Shown one piece after another: positions 1 to 10,116 of a DNA stretch of 64,000 bases. The stretch lies in contig NZ_AYTD01000013.1 in assembly GCF_000503215.1 (NCBI RefSeq), positions 548,009 to 612,008 of the forward strand, read 5' to 3'. The position numbers and the translations under genes were made by a program. The stretch is from Pseudomonas canadensis (GTDB taxonomy: Bacteria > Pseudomonadota > Gammaproteobacteria > Pseudomonadales > Pseudomonadaceae). Position 1 is the stretch's first letter. Each line of letters starts with the position of its first letter. Below the pieces are notes generated by a model. The model worked only from the letters and a program-made list of their open reading frames with translations. It was not told where the DNA came from and made no database searches.

Positions 1-1462
<1,462 letters not shown>

Positions 1463-1698
1463 GGACGGCCCTGCTTATTATTGGAAGTCCGGCGGGCGCT
1501 CCGGGTTGAGGAACGGCGCCTGATGCAGAGCCAGTATCGATGGGGGCACGCAGGTGGAAAATGCACGTTCCACAGGCAAGGTTGTACTTTTCATAGGCGT
1601 GGCAGCCACAGACATCTCGCGCGGCAGGCAGAGTCAAGCCATGGTCCGGTGGCTTGGTTACCCTCGGGCTTTCCTTTGTGAACTGCCAGGAACCTGCC

Positions 1699-3186
1699 AT
1701 GAGTGATATCCCGCTACTGCCCCAAGTCGAAGCCTTTCTGCGTCGGCGCCATGGGCTGTTTATCGACGGCGTCAACGTGCGCAGCCATTCCAGCCAGACC
1801 CTGGCCGTGACCAACCCGGCCACCGGTGACGTGATCGCCCAGGTGGCCGATGCGGACCTGGCGGATATCGACGCAGCTGTGGACTCCGCCAACCGTGGCT
1901 TCCAGTTGTGGTCCCAGGCGTTACCCGCGACACGCGGCAACGTACTGCTCAAGCTCGCGGACTTGCTGGAACGCAACCGCGAAGAACTGGCGCAGATCGA
2001 GACCTGCCAGTCCGGCAAGATCATCCAGATTGCCCGTGCGTTCGAAGTCGACCAGGCCGCGCACTTCCTGCGTTACTACGCGGGCTGGGCGACCAAGCTC
2101 AGCGGCCAGACCCTTACCCCGTCGCTGCCCTCGTTCAATGGCGAGCGCTACACCGCGTTCACCCTGCGTGAACCGGTGGGCGTGGTCGTGGGCATCGTGC
2201 CGTGGAATTTCTCCACCATGATCGCCATCTGGAAACTCGCCTCGGCGCTGGTGACCGGCTGCGGCATCATCATCAAGCCCAGCGAATTCACGCCGCTGAC
2301 CCTTCTGCGCATCGCCGAACTGGCCGTCGAAGCCGGATTGCCACCTGGCGTGCTCAATGTATTGACGGGCGGCGGCCATGTCGGCAAAGGCCTGGTGGAG
2401 CACCCTGGCACCCACAAAGTATCCTTCACCGGCTCCGTGCCGACGGGCATCGCTGTCGGCCGCAGCGCCATGGGCGCCGGCCTCACCCGTGCGACCCTGG
2501 AACTGGGCGGCAAGAATGCCGCCGGTTTCCTGCGCGATATAGACGTGGACAAAGCGGTGGACGGCATCATCGAAGCGGGCTTTTTGCACTCCGGGCAAAT
2601 CTGCGCGGCGGCTGAGCGTTTCTTCGTGCATCGTTCGCAAATGGACGCTGTGTTGGACAGGCTCAGCCAGCGCCTCAGTCGCCTCACCATCGGATCGCCA
2701 CTGGATGAGCGCACCGAATTCGGCCCGGTCACCCACCACCAGCACCAACTCAAATTGCTCGGTTACTTCAGCCAAGCCCGCGCCGAAAACAACACGATCA
2801 TCCATGGTGGCACGCTGATTGACCGTCCCGGCTGCTACGTCGAACCCACGGTGATCCTGGCCAACAGCATCAACGACACCCTGCTCAACGAAGAAACCTT
2901 CGGCCCCATCGCCACCTTCCTGCCCTACGACAGCGAAGACGAACTGCTTGCACTGATGAACAACGGCCCCTACGGCCTCAGCGCCAGCCTGTGGACCAAC
3001 GACCTGGGCAAGGCCCTGCGCATGGTGCCGGCAATCCAGGCCGGCACCGTGTGGGTGAACATGCACACGCTGCTCGACCCAGCGGTGCCGTTTGGTGGGA
3101 ATCGCTCTTCGGGGGTAGGCCGGGAGTTTGGCAGTGCATTCATCGAGGATTACACCGAGCTCAAGTCGGTGATGATTCGGTACTGA
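1699..3186 (+). CDS. NAD(P)-dependent aldehyde dehydrogenase
   Basis: 495 aa, usual length for the ALDH superfamily. Oxidises an aldehyde to a carboxylate with NAD(P)+ in the cytoplasm. Visible motifs: the cofactor-site PWNF, LELGGKN with the general base Glu268, GQICAAAERF with the catalytic Cys302, and NEETFGPIATF near the C-terminus. The overall look is betaine/phenylacetaldehyde-type, but the substrate cannot be fixed. I chose the ATG at 1699 because AGGAAC precedes it; an in-frame ATG 45 bp upstream has no better site and adds non-family residues. It is transcribed divergently from the oxygenase gene, and its 3' end overlaps the converging RidA-like gene by 26 bp. Confidence 0.9.
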   Translation: MSDIPLLPQVEAFLRRRHGLFIDGVNVRSHSSQTLAVTNPATGDVIAQVADADLADIDAAVDSANRGFQLWSQALPATRGNVLLKLADLLERNREELAQIETCQSGKIIQIARAFEVDQAAHFLRYYAGWATKLSGQTLTPSLPSFNGERYTAFTLREPVGVVVGIVPWNFSTMIAIWKLASALVTGCGIIIKPSEFTPLTLLRIAELAVEAGLPPGVLNVLTGGGHVGKGLVEHPGTHKVSFTGSVPTGIAVGRSAMGAGLTRATLELGGKNAAGFLRDIDVDKAVDGIIEAGFLHSGQICAAAERFFVHRSQMDAVLDRLSQRLSRLTIGSPLDERTEFGPVTHHQHQLKLLGYFSQARAENNTIIHGGTLIDRPGCYVEPTVILANSINDTLLNEETFGPIATFLPYDSEDELLALMNNGPYGLSASLWTNDLGKALRMVPAIQAGTVWVNMHTLLDPAVPFGGNRSSGVGREFGSAFIEDYTELKSVMIRY

Positions 3187-3583
3187 ACGGAACAACCGCC
3201 TCCGCCTCGATCTCGATCAACCACTCCGGCAACGACAACCCGCTGACGATAATCCACGAAGACGGCGGCGGGTTGTGCCGGAAGCGCTGCCGCAGCGCCT
3301 GTGCGATGGGTTCCTGCTGGTCGCGGGCGGACTCGGCGATATACAGCCTCAACATGATCACATGGGACAGATCACCGCCGACTTCGGCCAGCACCTTGCC
3401 GATATTGTCCAGCGCAGCGGCGGTCTGCTCGGTAATGCCTGGGCCGACCGTGCGCTCGTCCGCATCCACCCCCACCTGGCCGGACAGCATGATGCGCCGA
3501 CCCTGTGGCACCTCAAGGGCCTGGCTGAAGCCGTATTGCAGGGAGTTGAATACCGTCGTGGGATTGATGACCTTTCGTTGCAT
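3161..3583 (-). CDS. RidA-family protein lacking the canonical catalytic arginine
   Basis: 140 aa. The Rid (YjgF/YER057c) fold is clear: MLSGQVGVD, TEQTAAALDNIGKVLAEVGG, and the C-terminal strand LIEIEAEAVVPF. Canonical RidA hydrolyses reactive enamine/imine intermediates using an arginine (Arg105 in E. coli numbering, in the sequence PARSC). Here the aligned stretch reads PPSSW, so serine replaces the arginine and imine deamination is doubtful; it may belong to one of the Arg-less Rid subfamilies. The start at 3583 is preceded by AAGGAAG; an upstream start would add about 18 unrelated residues. Its last codons overlap the converging aldehyde dehydrogenase gene. Compare the Arg-containing RidA at 15926-16360. 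Confidence 0.87.
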   Translation of the reverse strand: MQRKVINPTTVFNSLQYGFSQALEVPQGRRIMLSGQVGVDADERTVGPGITEQTAAALDNIGKVLAEVGGDLSHVIMLRLYIAESARDQQEPIAQALRQRFRHNPPPSSWIIVSGLSLPEWLIEIEAEAVVPFSTESSPT

Positions 3584-3670
3584 GACGCTTCCTTGTTGTC
3601 GGTAGGAAAACAAGGCTAACCCAAAAGCATCGCTCAATCTGACGGTTCAACATCCCGCAACATATCGGGG

Positions 3671-5011
3671 TCAGGGCTTGCTCTGTGTCACCCGCCACAC
3701 CGTGTTCCCCACATCATCCGCCACCAGCAATGCACCCTGCCCGTCCAGGGTCACACCCACCGGCCGGCCTTGCGCTTCGCCTTCGGCATTGAGAAAACCG
3801 GTGAGGAAGTCGACCGGTGCACCCGACGGCTTGCCCTCCTTGAACGGGATAAACACCACCTTGTAGCCCGCTTGCGGGTTGCGGTTCCAGGAGCCGTGCT
3901 CGCCGACGAACACCCCATCGGCAAAGGCAGCCGGCATGCCGCGCGCATCGGAAAAGGTCAGGCCCAGCGGCGCGACGTGAGTACCCAGGGCGTAGTCCGG
4001 CGCGATAGCCTGGGCGACCTTGTCCGGGCGTGGCGGTTGGACGCGCACATCGACGTGGCTGCCGTAATAGCTCCACGGCCAACCGTAGAATGCACCGTCC
4101 TGCACTGAAGTGAGGTAGTCGGGCACCAAGTCGCTGCCGATTTCGTCGCGTTCGTTGACCACCGTCCACAGTTGGGTAGAACCCGGTTTCCACGCCAGGC
4201 CGTTGGGGTTGCGCAAACCGCTGGCGAACAGGCGTTTCTCGCCGCTGGCCACGTCCAGTTCCCAGATCGCGGCACGCCCCTCTTCAGCGTCGAGGCCGTT
4301 TTCGCCGACGTTGCTGTTGGACCCCACCGTCACATACAGCCGGGTGCCTTCGGGGTTGGCCAGCAGGTTTTTGGTCCAATGATGGTTGATGCCGGCCGGC
4401 AGGTCGGTGACCTTGACCGGAGTGGCGTCGATATGGGTCTGGCCTGGGGTGTAAGGCACCTTGACCACCGCGTCGGCATTGGCGATATACAAGTCGTTGC
4501 CCACCAGCGCCATGCCGAACGGCGACATCAGGCCGCTCAAGAACTCGGTCCGTACTTCGGCATGCCCATCGTGATCGGCATCGCGCAGCAAGGTGATGCG
4601 ATTGGCGCTCGGTGTATCCGCGCCGACACGCCCCATTACCACACCCATCGCCGTGCGCTTTGCCCAGGCGATCATACCCGTGCCGCCGTCGTTGGCGCCT
4701 TCGGGCATGGGCGGGTGATTACTTTCAGCGACCAGCACATCACCGTTGGGCAGGGTGTAGACCCAGCGCGGGTGATCGAGGTTATCGGCCAGGGCCGTGA
4801 CGGTGAAACCTTGGGGGGCGGTGGGTTGCACGCCGTCAGACCAGCCGACGGCCTTGGAGACCTTGAGCGTAGGGATCAAAGAAGTGCTGGGCTCGGGCAG
4901 TTGCGGCGCAGGCCCGACTCCGGCTTGAAACGGTATTTTGGACGCTTCGCCACAGGCACTGAGAACAGCGGCGGCGGCAATCAGGAGCGCAAGGCGGCTC
5001 GGTACATTCAT
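3671..5011 (-). CDS. PQQ-type sorbosone/glucose dehydrogenase-like lipoprotein
   Basis: 446 aa, glucose/sorbosone dehydrogenase beta-propeller family. The N-terminus is a lipoprotein signal ending LSAC, so the mature protein should be lipid-anchored in the periplasm. Family features: GDVLVAESN, FGMALVGNDLYIANADAVV, KNLLANPEGTRLYVTVGSNS, LRNPNGLAWKPGS, NERDEIGSDLVPDYL and VFVGEHGSWNRNP. Relatives oxidise L-sorbosone or aldoses with PQQ and feed electrons to the respiratory chain; the actual substrate here is not known. It is preceded by GAGG 8 nt from the ATG and stands alone, divergent from the small lipoprotein gene to its right. Confidence 0.82.
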   Translation of the reverse strand: MNVPSRLALLIAAAAVLSACGEASKIPFQAGVGPAPQLPEPSTSLIPTLKVSKAVGWSDGVQPTAPQGFTVTALADNLDHPRWVYTLPNGDVLVAESNHPPMPEGANDGGTGMIAWAKRTAMGVVMGRVGADTPSANRITLLRDADHDGHAEVRTEFLSGLMSPFGMALVGNDLYIANADAVVKVPYTPGQTHIDATPVKVTDLPAGINHHWTKNLLANPEGTRLYVTVGSNSNVGENGLDAEEGRAAIWELDVASGEKRLFASGLRNPNGLAWKPGSTQLWTVVNERDEIGSDLVPDYLTSVQDGAFYGWPWSYYGSHVDVRVQPPRPDKVAQAIAPDYALGTHVAPLGLTFSDARGMPAAFADGVFVGEHGSWNRNPQAGYKVVFIPFKEGKPSGAPVDFLTGFLNAEGEAQGRPVGVTLDGQGALLVADDVGNTVWRVTQSKP

Positions 5012-5305
5012 GGTGCAAACCTCGGGGCAGAAACCTGAGGGAGTATTGCCCTATAACGCGCGGGTAGCCACCGGCCGTGGCGCAATTGAATGTTAACCGT
5101 GGGGCACGAATGGCATCGAAGTCTCTCTTTTGTCGGACTGCTCTTACACAACTATAGAGCTGGGGCCGCTTCGCGACACAACGGGACGGTGCGACGGTTC
5201 GACAAGCCAGCTCCCAACACATGATCCCTTGCGTCTGAAATGCTGCGCTCGCCATCAGACCTTCACTGCTATCATCAAGCCACTACTGAAGATATGGACG
5301 TCGCT

Positions 5306-5782
5306 ATGCGCCTGATAACAGCTCCCGCTTGTTTGCTGGCCGCCTTAACCCTGGCTGGCTGCAGCATCAAGCAAACCGTCACGCCGGTTGCCTTCAGCGG
5401 CGCCCAGGCGCCTGAGATCTGCATGATCCCCGCCGAAGGCTTGCGTGCCGGGTTCAATGCCACCTACACCGCGCAGTTGCGCAGCAAAGGGTTCCAGACT
5501 CGTGAGCTGCGGCCCGGCACCCCACCGGCCAGTTGCGCGCTTTCGACGACCTACATTGGTCAATGGAGCTGGGACCTGGCGCTGTACATGAGCTATGCCG
5601 ATATCCAGGTGTTTGAAAATGGCCGCCAGGTGGGCAAGGCGCTGTATGACTCGACCTCGGGTGGCGCTCGAATGGGCAAGTTTATCGATGCACAAAGCAA
5701 GATCATCGAGATGACCAACCAGTTGTTCCCGAATGCGTACTATGGTCCGGGACTGCCTACCAACTCCCCATCCCCAGACTGA
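5306..5782 (+). CDS. Small lipoprotein, resembling the Sbal_3080 family
   Basis: 158 aa. The signal peptide ends LTLAGCSIK, a clear lipobox, so it is exported and lipidated. The rest (ICMIPAEGLRAGFNATYT, MSYADIQVFENGRQVGKA, DAQSKIIEMTNQLFPNAY) resembles the uncharacterised Sbal_3080 lipoprotein family; this family call is from memory. No enzymatic motif is visible. An alternative ATG at 5294 adds four residues and neither has a strong ribosome binding site. The 282-bp space to the divergent sorbosone dehydrogenase probably holds both promoters. The 3' end overlaps the converging PNPOx-like gene by 26 bp. Confidence 0.7.
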   Translation: MRLITAPACLLAALTLAGCSIKQTVTPVAFSGAQAPEICMIPAEGLRAGFNATYTAQLRSKGFQTRELRPGTPPASCALSTTYIGQWSWDLALYMSYADIQVFENGRQVGKALYDSTSGGARMGKFIDAQSKIIEMTNQLFPNAYYGPGLPTNSPSPD

Positions 5783-6689
5783 ACGGCGAAAACTCCGCGA
5801 ACTGCCACCGCAACGCCAACGCCGCCGGGCGGCGCACCACCTGTTCCACCGTCACCGTCCACAACCGCTGGGCGCCCTCGAACAGCGCCACTTCCGGGCC
5901 GTCGAGGATCAACGTGGTACGCCCGGCCACTTGCAGCACATCGCCCGATTCAAAGTCGATGAACAACAGCCCGGCCACCGGATTGGCTTGCAGGTTGCCC
6001 AGGGTGGCGAAAAACAGGTTGCCGGCAAAGTCGGGGATGGTCAGCACGTTGCCTTCGACCCGCACAAAACCCGTGTTGCCACCTCTATGAGAAACGTCCA
6101 CCGAGCGTTGAGCGTCCACCTCGACGTAGCTGGCGACGAACAGTGTGTCGGCGTTGCGGATCAGGGTTTGGGCGGCAGCGTCCAAGTCGTTGAAGCGTTC
6201 GACCGCCGTGCCGGGTTTACGGGCAATGCCATCGACCGGGCGCAGTTGGATGTACTTGGGGCAATTGCCGAAGGTGTGTACCACGTCGACCGAAAAGCCA
6301 TCGTGATCGAGTGCACCCACACGGCCGTTCATGCGATTGCGACGCCGGGTGTTGAGGTCGATGCCCAACAGGCCGACAGCTGCCCCCTCACGCAGAGCGT
6401 TGCGGGCCGGGTCGGTCGCGGACGGCAGGCTGTCGATCTGCAGGGACTGCGGGTCCGGCGAGTGGGCAAAGCCTGGCGCGCCTTCGATCATCGTCGCCCA
6501 AGGGATGCCCTGCTCGTCCACCGCACCCAGTATCAGGTAAGGCAACAAGGGATAGAAATCCCGGTGCTGTTCCGGCAGGTGATCGCGGATCACCTTCGGC
6601 CCGACCACGGCCATGCGGTCGGCCACGCCCACCGCCTCTTGTATGTGCCGTTCGCCGGCATGCCAGGGAGATTGTTCGATCAGGTTCAT
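5757..6689 (-). CDS. Pyridoxamine 5'-phosphate oxidase-family flavin-binding protein
   Basis: 310 aa, larger than a bare PNPOx (about 210 aa). A split-barrel segment reads LPYLILGAVDEQGIPWATMIEG, and a second copy-like segment reads DTLFVASYVEVD, followed by GNVLTIPDFAGNLFFATLGN and AGLLFIDFESGDVLQV, the usual FMN-barrel strands. Such proteins bind FMN or related flavins; the activity here is not predictable. I chose the ATG at 6689; an upstream start would add 24 residues without family similarity. It lies 79 bp downstream of two tandem LysR regulators on the same strand and could be part of their transcript. The 3' end overlaps the converging lipoprotein gene. Confidence 0.75.
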   Translation of the reverse strand: MNLIEQSPWHAGERHIQEAVGVADRMAVVGPKVIRDHLPEQHRDFYPLLPYLILGAVDEQGIPWATMIEGAPGFAHSPDPQSLQIDSLPSATDPARNALREGAAVGLLGIDLNTRRRNRMNGRVGALDHDGFSVDVVHTFGNCPKYIQLRPVDGIARKPGTAVERFNDLDAAAQTLIRNADTLFVASYVEVDAQRSVDVSHRGGNTGFVRVEGNVLTIPDFAGNLFFATLGNLQANPVAGLLFIDFESGDVLQVAGRTTLILDGPEVALFEGAQRLWTVTVEQVVRRPAALALRWQFAEFSPFSLGMGSW

Positions 6690-6768
6690 GGCAAGCACCT
6701 CAGGTTGGATGTGTCGATCCTGCACCCTGCCAGCCAGCGTGAGAATCACCACGCCAGGCAATCCACTA

Positions 6769-7653
6769 TTACGCCAGCTGAAATGCCGGGTGTTCGCGCA
6801 GCGCCATTACGCAGTGGTCGACAAAGCTGCGCACGCGCATCGGTGCATTGCGACCTTCGCGGTACACCACCTGCACCGGCAGTGGCGGCAGTTCAAAATC
6901 CGGCAATACGCGATGCAGTTGCCTGCTCAGCAGGTGTTCGTGCACCGGATAACTCAGGCAGCGAATCAACCCCGCGCCCTGCACCGCCGCATTGATCGCA
7001 CCCTGTACCGTGGCGCAGCCCAGACGGGCACGGGCCTTGAGTTGATAGCCCGGGAAATCCCAATGCACCTGATCGGCGCTGGCGATCAGCCGGTGCTGCT
7101 TGAGGTCGTCCGGGTGTTGGGGCTCGCCGTGAGCTGCAAGATAGTCGGGGCTGGCGCAGAGAATATGCCGCACCTGCCCCAGCGGCCGGGCGATCAATGA
7201 CGAGTCGGGCAGTTCACCGACGAGGATGGCGACGTCGAGCCCTTCTTCGTGCAGGTTCGGGTAATAGTCGTGGTAGCTGACGATCAGGTTCACCTCGGGA
7301 TAGCGGTCCAAGTAGTCGGCCAGGACCGGCGCCATCACATAACGGCTGAACAGGAACGGCAAAAACACCCGCAGATTGCCCTGGGCCTGCACATGCAGCC
7401 CCTTGGCCGAGGCTTCGGCGGCGTCCACCGCAGCGAGCAGGCGCACGCAGTCCGCCAGGTAGGCGCTGCCGGCGTCGGTAAGGCTCACGCCACGCGTGCT
7501 GCGCGCCAGCAACGGCACGCGCAAACGCGCCTCCAGGCGGGCGATCGCGCGTACCAGGGTCGGGCCGGAGACCTGTGCGTCACGCGCCGCCGACGCCAGG
7601 CTCGGCTGCCCGGCCAGCGCGGCGAACAACTGCATATCGCGATAACGCTCCAT
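6769..7653 (-). CDS. LysR-family transcriptional regulator
   Basis: 294 aa, standard LTTR length. The N-terminal winged helix-turn-helix (about residues 5-60) reads DMQLFAALAGQPSLASAARD and LVRAIARLEARLRVPLLARS. The C-terminal part is the periplasmic-binding-protein-like effector domain, with YPEVNLIVSYHDYYPNLHEE. Its ATG overlaps the stop of the preceding LysR gene (TGATG), so the two are probably translationally coupled. The target and inducer are unknown; the PNPOx-like gene downstream or the GST gene upstream are the nearest candidates. Confidence 0.92.
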   Translation of the reverse strand: MERYRDMQLFAALAGQPSLASAARDAQVSGPTLVRAIARLEARLRVPLLARSTRGVSLTDAGSAYLADCVRLLAAVDAAEASAKGLHVQAQGNLRVFLPFLFSRYVMAPVLADYLDRYPEVNLIVSYHDYYPNLHEEGLDVAILVGELPDSSLIARPLGQVRHILCASPDYLAAHGEPQHPDDLKQHRLIASADQVHWDFPGYQLKARARLGCATVQGAINAAVQGAGLIRCLSYPVHEHLLSRQLHRVLPDFELPPLPVQVVYREGRNAPMRVRSFVDHCVMALREHPAFQLA

Positions 7654-8573
7654 CAGCTGCGCCGTTTCATCGCAGGGTTCAGGGCGCTGTCCTGGCCCAG
7701 GCGATGGGTAAGGAAGTCGACAAAGGTGTTGATCTTGGCCGGCACCCGGCCGCTCTTCTGGAACACCACCTGGATCGGTAACGGCGCCGACTCATAGGCT
7801 TCGAGGATAATTTCCAACTCTCCCGCCGCCACCGCAGCTGCGACCTGATAGGACAACACCCGCGTCATGCCCCAGCCCAAGCGCGCCAGGTTGATGGCCG
7901 CATTGTTCGCCGTGACCACCAGACGTGGCTCGATGGTCACAGTCAAGGGTTGGCCGCCGTCCACAAATTCCCAGCCACTCACCAAGGAACTGGACGACGA
8001 CGTGGCGATCTTGGCCTCATGCAACTGCGACGGATGCGTAGGCCGCCCGTGCTGTTCGAGGTACGCCGGCGATGCGCAGACCACCCGGCGCACTTCGCCG
8101 ACCTTGATCGCCTGCTGCCCCGGTTCATGCAAGTGACCGATACGCACCGCCACGTCCACACCTTCGTCGGTCATGTTGACCACGCGATCGACCAGTAAGG
8201 CGTTGATGTTCACCAAGGGGAACCGGTCCAGGTACTCCCCCAGTACCGGCGCCACATACAGCTCGCCAAACAGTACCGGCGCAGTCACGGTCAGGTGACC
8301 ACAAGGGATGGAATAACTGCCTGCCGCCGCTTCCTCGGCCTCATCGAGCTCCGCCAGGATGCGCCGGCAATCTTCCAGGTAACGCTGGCCGGCTTCGGTG
8401 AGGTGCAAGCTGCGGGTGGTACGCGCCAGCAATTGGGTGCCGATGCGTTCCTCCATGGCGGCGATGGCCCGCGTCACACTGGGTGGCGAGGTTTTCAGGC
8501 GACGCGCGGCGGCGGCGAAGCCCTCCTCCTCGGCCACCGCCAGGAACACCTGCATTTCATGAAATCGGTCCAT
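7653..8573 (-). CDS. LysR-family transcriptional regulator (second of a tandem pair)
   Basis: 306 aa. The N-terminal helix-turn-helix shows MQVFLAVAEEEGFAAAARRL and ATTRSLHLTEAG-like LTTR features (ARTTRSLHLTEAGQRYLED). The effector-binding domain includes GHLTVTAPVLFGELYVAPVL. It is of the CrgA-like LTTR group by general appearance. Its stop codon overlaps the start of the next LysR gene, and the GST gene ends 18 bp upstream of its start. Two LysR regulators back to back on one strand may be a duplication, although their sequences have clearly diverged. Confidence 0.92.
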   Translation of the reverse strand: MDRFHEMQVFLAVAEEEGFAAAARRLKTSPPSVTRAIAAMEERIGTQLLARTTRSLHLTEAGQRYLEDCRRILAELDEAEEAAAGSYSIPCGHLTVTAPVLFGELYVAPVLGEYLDRFPLVNINALLVDRVVNMTDEGVDVAVRIGHLHEPGQQAIKVGEVRRVVCASPAYLEQHGRPTHPSQLHEAKIATSSSSSLVSGWEFVDGGQPLTVTIEPRLVVTANNAAINLARLGWGMTRVLSYQVAAAVAAGELEIILEAYESAPLPIQVVFQKSGRVPAKINTFVDFLTHRLGQDSALNPAMKRRS

Positions 8574-8591
8574 CGGCGCGCCTCTAGAAAG

Positions 8592-9212
8592 TTATTGCGA
8601 CTGCAAGCCTACCGCCGTGCGAGGCATGCCCACGAACCCCGGCAATCCCTCAATGCTGGCGAGCCAGGCGCGCACATGAGGGTAGTCGGCCAGCGACACA
8701 TTGCCTTCCGGCGCATGGGCGATGTAGGTGTAGAAGGCCACATCGGCAATGGTCGGCTGCTCACTGGCCAGGAAGCGGCTTTGGCCCAGCTGCGTTTCCA
8801 TCAGTTTCAGCAACGCGTGGGACCGGCTGATTGCGGCGGTGGTGTCCACCTGGGCACCAAACACCAGGGCAAGGCGTGCAGTCGCGGGTCCCGCGTGGAG
8901 TTGCCCGGCGGCGGCCGAGAGCCAACGCTGCACACGGGCCTGGCCCACCGGGTCGCTCGGCAGCCACTGGCCTTTGCCGTAGGTGTTCGCCAGGTAGACC
9001 AGGATCGCATTGGAGTCCGCCAGTACCACACCGTTGTCATCGATGGCTGGCACCTGGCCGAAAGGGTTGATGGCAGCAATGAACTCGGGCGCTTTGTGGG
9101 CGGCTTGCTTGAGGTCCACCAACACATAGTCCGTGGGCAAGCCGAGCAGCGACAGCATCAGCTCGACGCGGTGGCTGTGGCCGGACAACGGGAAACCGTA
9201 AAGTTTGATCAT
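8592..9212 (-). CDS. Glutathione S-transferase family protein
   Basis: 206 aa, typical GST length. The N-terminal thioredoxin-like domain (1-78) shows FPLSGHSHRVE, the glutathione-binding GQVPAIDDN with its cis-proline, and DSNAILVYLA. The C-terminal helical domain contains PTIADVAFYTYIAHAPEG with the N-capping aspartate. It conjugates or otherwise uses glutathione in the cytoplasm; the co-substrate is unknown. ATG at 9212 is chosen because GGAG precedes it at 6 nt; a TTG four codons upstream is the alternative. It leads a minus-strand run with the two LysR genes and the PNPOx-like gene. Confidence 0.9.
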   Translation of the reverse strand: MIKLYGFPLSGHSHRVELMLSLLGLPTDYVLVDLKQAAHKAPEFIAAINPFGQVPAIDDNGVVLADSNAILVYLANTYGKGQWLPSDPVGQARVQRWLSAAAGQLHAGPATARLALVFGAQVDTTAAISRSHALLKLMETQLGQSRFLASEQPTIADVAFYTYIAHAPEGNVSLADYPHVRAWLASIEGLPGFVGMPRTAVGLQSQ

Positions 9213-9324
9213 GAGGGGCTCCAATCAAGTGGGGTATCAACGCCCCGCATGTTCCGCCGCTGCACCGGCCGTTGGAATCACCAGGATTTACAATCCAGCA
9301 TTTCACCCGATGAAACAATCCCAT

Positions 9325-10116
9325 TCAGCGCTCTTCCAGCCTATCCCGCAAGAACCGATGGCTCACGGAAAACAACCGCCGATACGTGAGCAACACCGCC
9401 CCCACCGTGCCCAGCGCCGACGCTGCGGCAATCAGAAACATGATCACGATCTGATACCGCACCGCATCCACCGGGCTCTCCCCCGCCAGCACCTGCCCGG
9501 TCATCATGCCGGGCAGGCTGACGATGCCTACGACGGTCATCTGGTTCAACGTCGGGATCATCCCGGCGCGCACGGCCTGGCGGATGGCTTCCTGCGCCGC
9601 TTCCCAGCGCGAGCCGCCGAGGGCCAGGATCATTTCGATGGTGTTGCGGCCCGACGTCAGCTCCTGGGTCATGCGTTCGATCCCCAGGGACACGCCGGTC
9701 AGGGTGTTGCCCAGAATCATGCCGAGGATCGGAATTGCATACTGCGGCTCGTACCACGGGTGGATGCGAATCACCGCAAACAAGCCCACCGCCGTCACCA
9801 GCCACGAACTGCCCCACACCGACAGGATGCTGTCCACACGCTGCCCCCGGTAAGTGCGCCGCCCGCGCCCCGCCGCCGAGATGCCGGCGATCAAGGTCAT
9901 GGCGCACATCAACGGCAGCACCACGTACCAATAAGCAAATTCGAACACCCAGCCCAGCAGGTAACCGATGGCCAGCAGTTGCACCACGGTGCGCACCGCC
10001 GCCCACAACAACTGGCGCTCCAGGCCCAGGCGCAGCAGCAGGGAAAGCGCGCCGTTGATCAGGATCAGCGAGGCGGCGATGCCCATGTCCAGTGCGGTGA
10101 GATTTTGATAGTTCAT
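9325..10116 (-). CDS. fetB: FetB-like ABC transporter permease (UPF0014)
   Basis: 263 aa integral membrane protein of the FetB/YbbM (UPF0014) family, with several hydrophobic spans including SLILINGALSLLLRLGLERQ and YVVLPLMCAMTLIAGISAAG. The conserved part reads PILGMILGNTLTGVSLGIER and ALGGSRWEAAQEAIRQAVRA, then IPTLNQMTVVGIVSLPGMMT, highly characteristic of this family. In E. coli FetAB is reported to export iron and aid oxidative-stress resistance. The ATG overlaps the stop of the ATPase gene by 4 bp (ATGA), so they are cotranslated. The exact substrate here is inferred from homology only. Confidence 0.88.
   Translation of the reverse strand: MNYQNLTALDMGIAASLILINGALSLLLRLGLERQLLWAAVRTVVQLLAIGYLLGWVFEFAYWYVVLPLMCAMTLIAGISAAGRGRRTYRGQRVDSILSVWGSSWLVTAVGLFAVIRIHPWYEPQYAIPILGMILGNTLTGVSLGIERMTQELTSGRNTIEMILALGGSRWEAAQEAIRQAVRAGMIPTLNQMTVVGIVSLPGMMTGQVLAGESPVDAVRYQIVIMFLIAAASALGTVGAVLLTYRRLFSVSHRFLRDRLEER

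Noticed and set aside
1516..1600. Possible sigma-54 promoter in the spacer before the aldehyde dehydrogenase
   Set aside because: GGCAC and TGC elements exist, but the GG to GC spacing does not fit the -24/-12 rule.
1921..3195. Minus-strand open frame of 424 codons opposite the aldehyde dehydrogenase
   Set aside because: The plus strand encodes a full ALDH with catalytic residues in place; the antisense frame has no motif or ribosome binding site.
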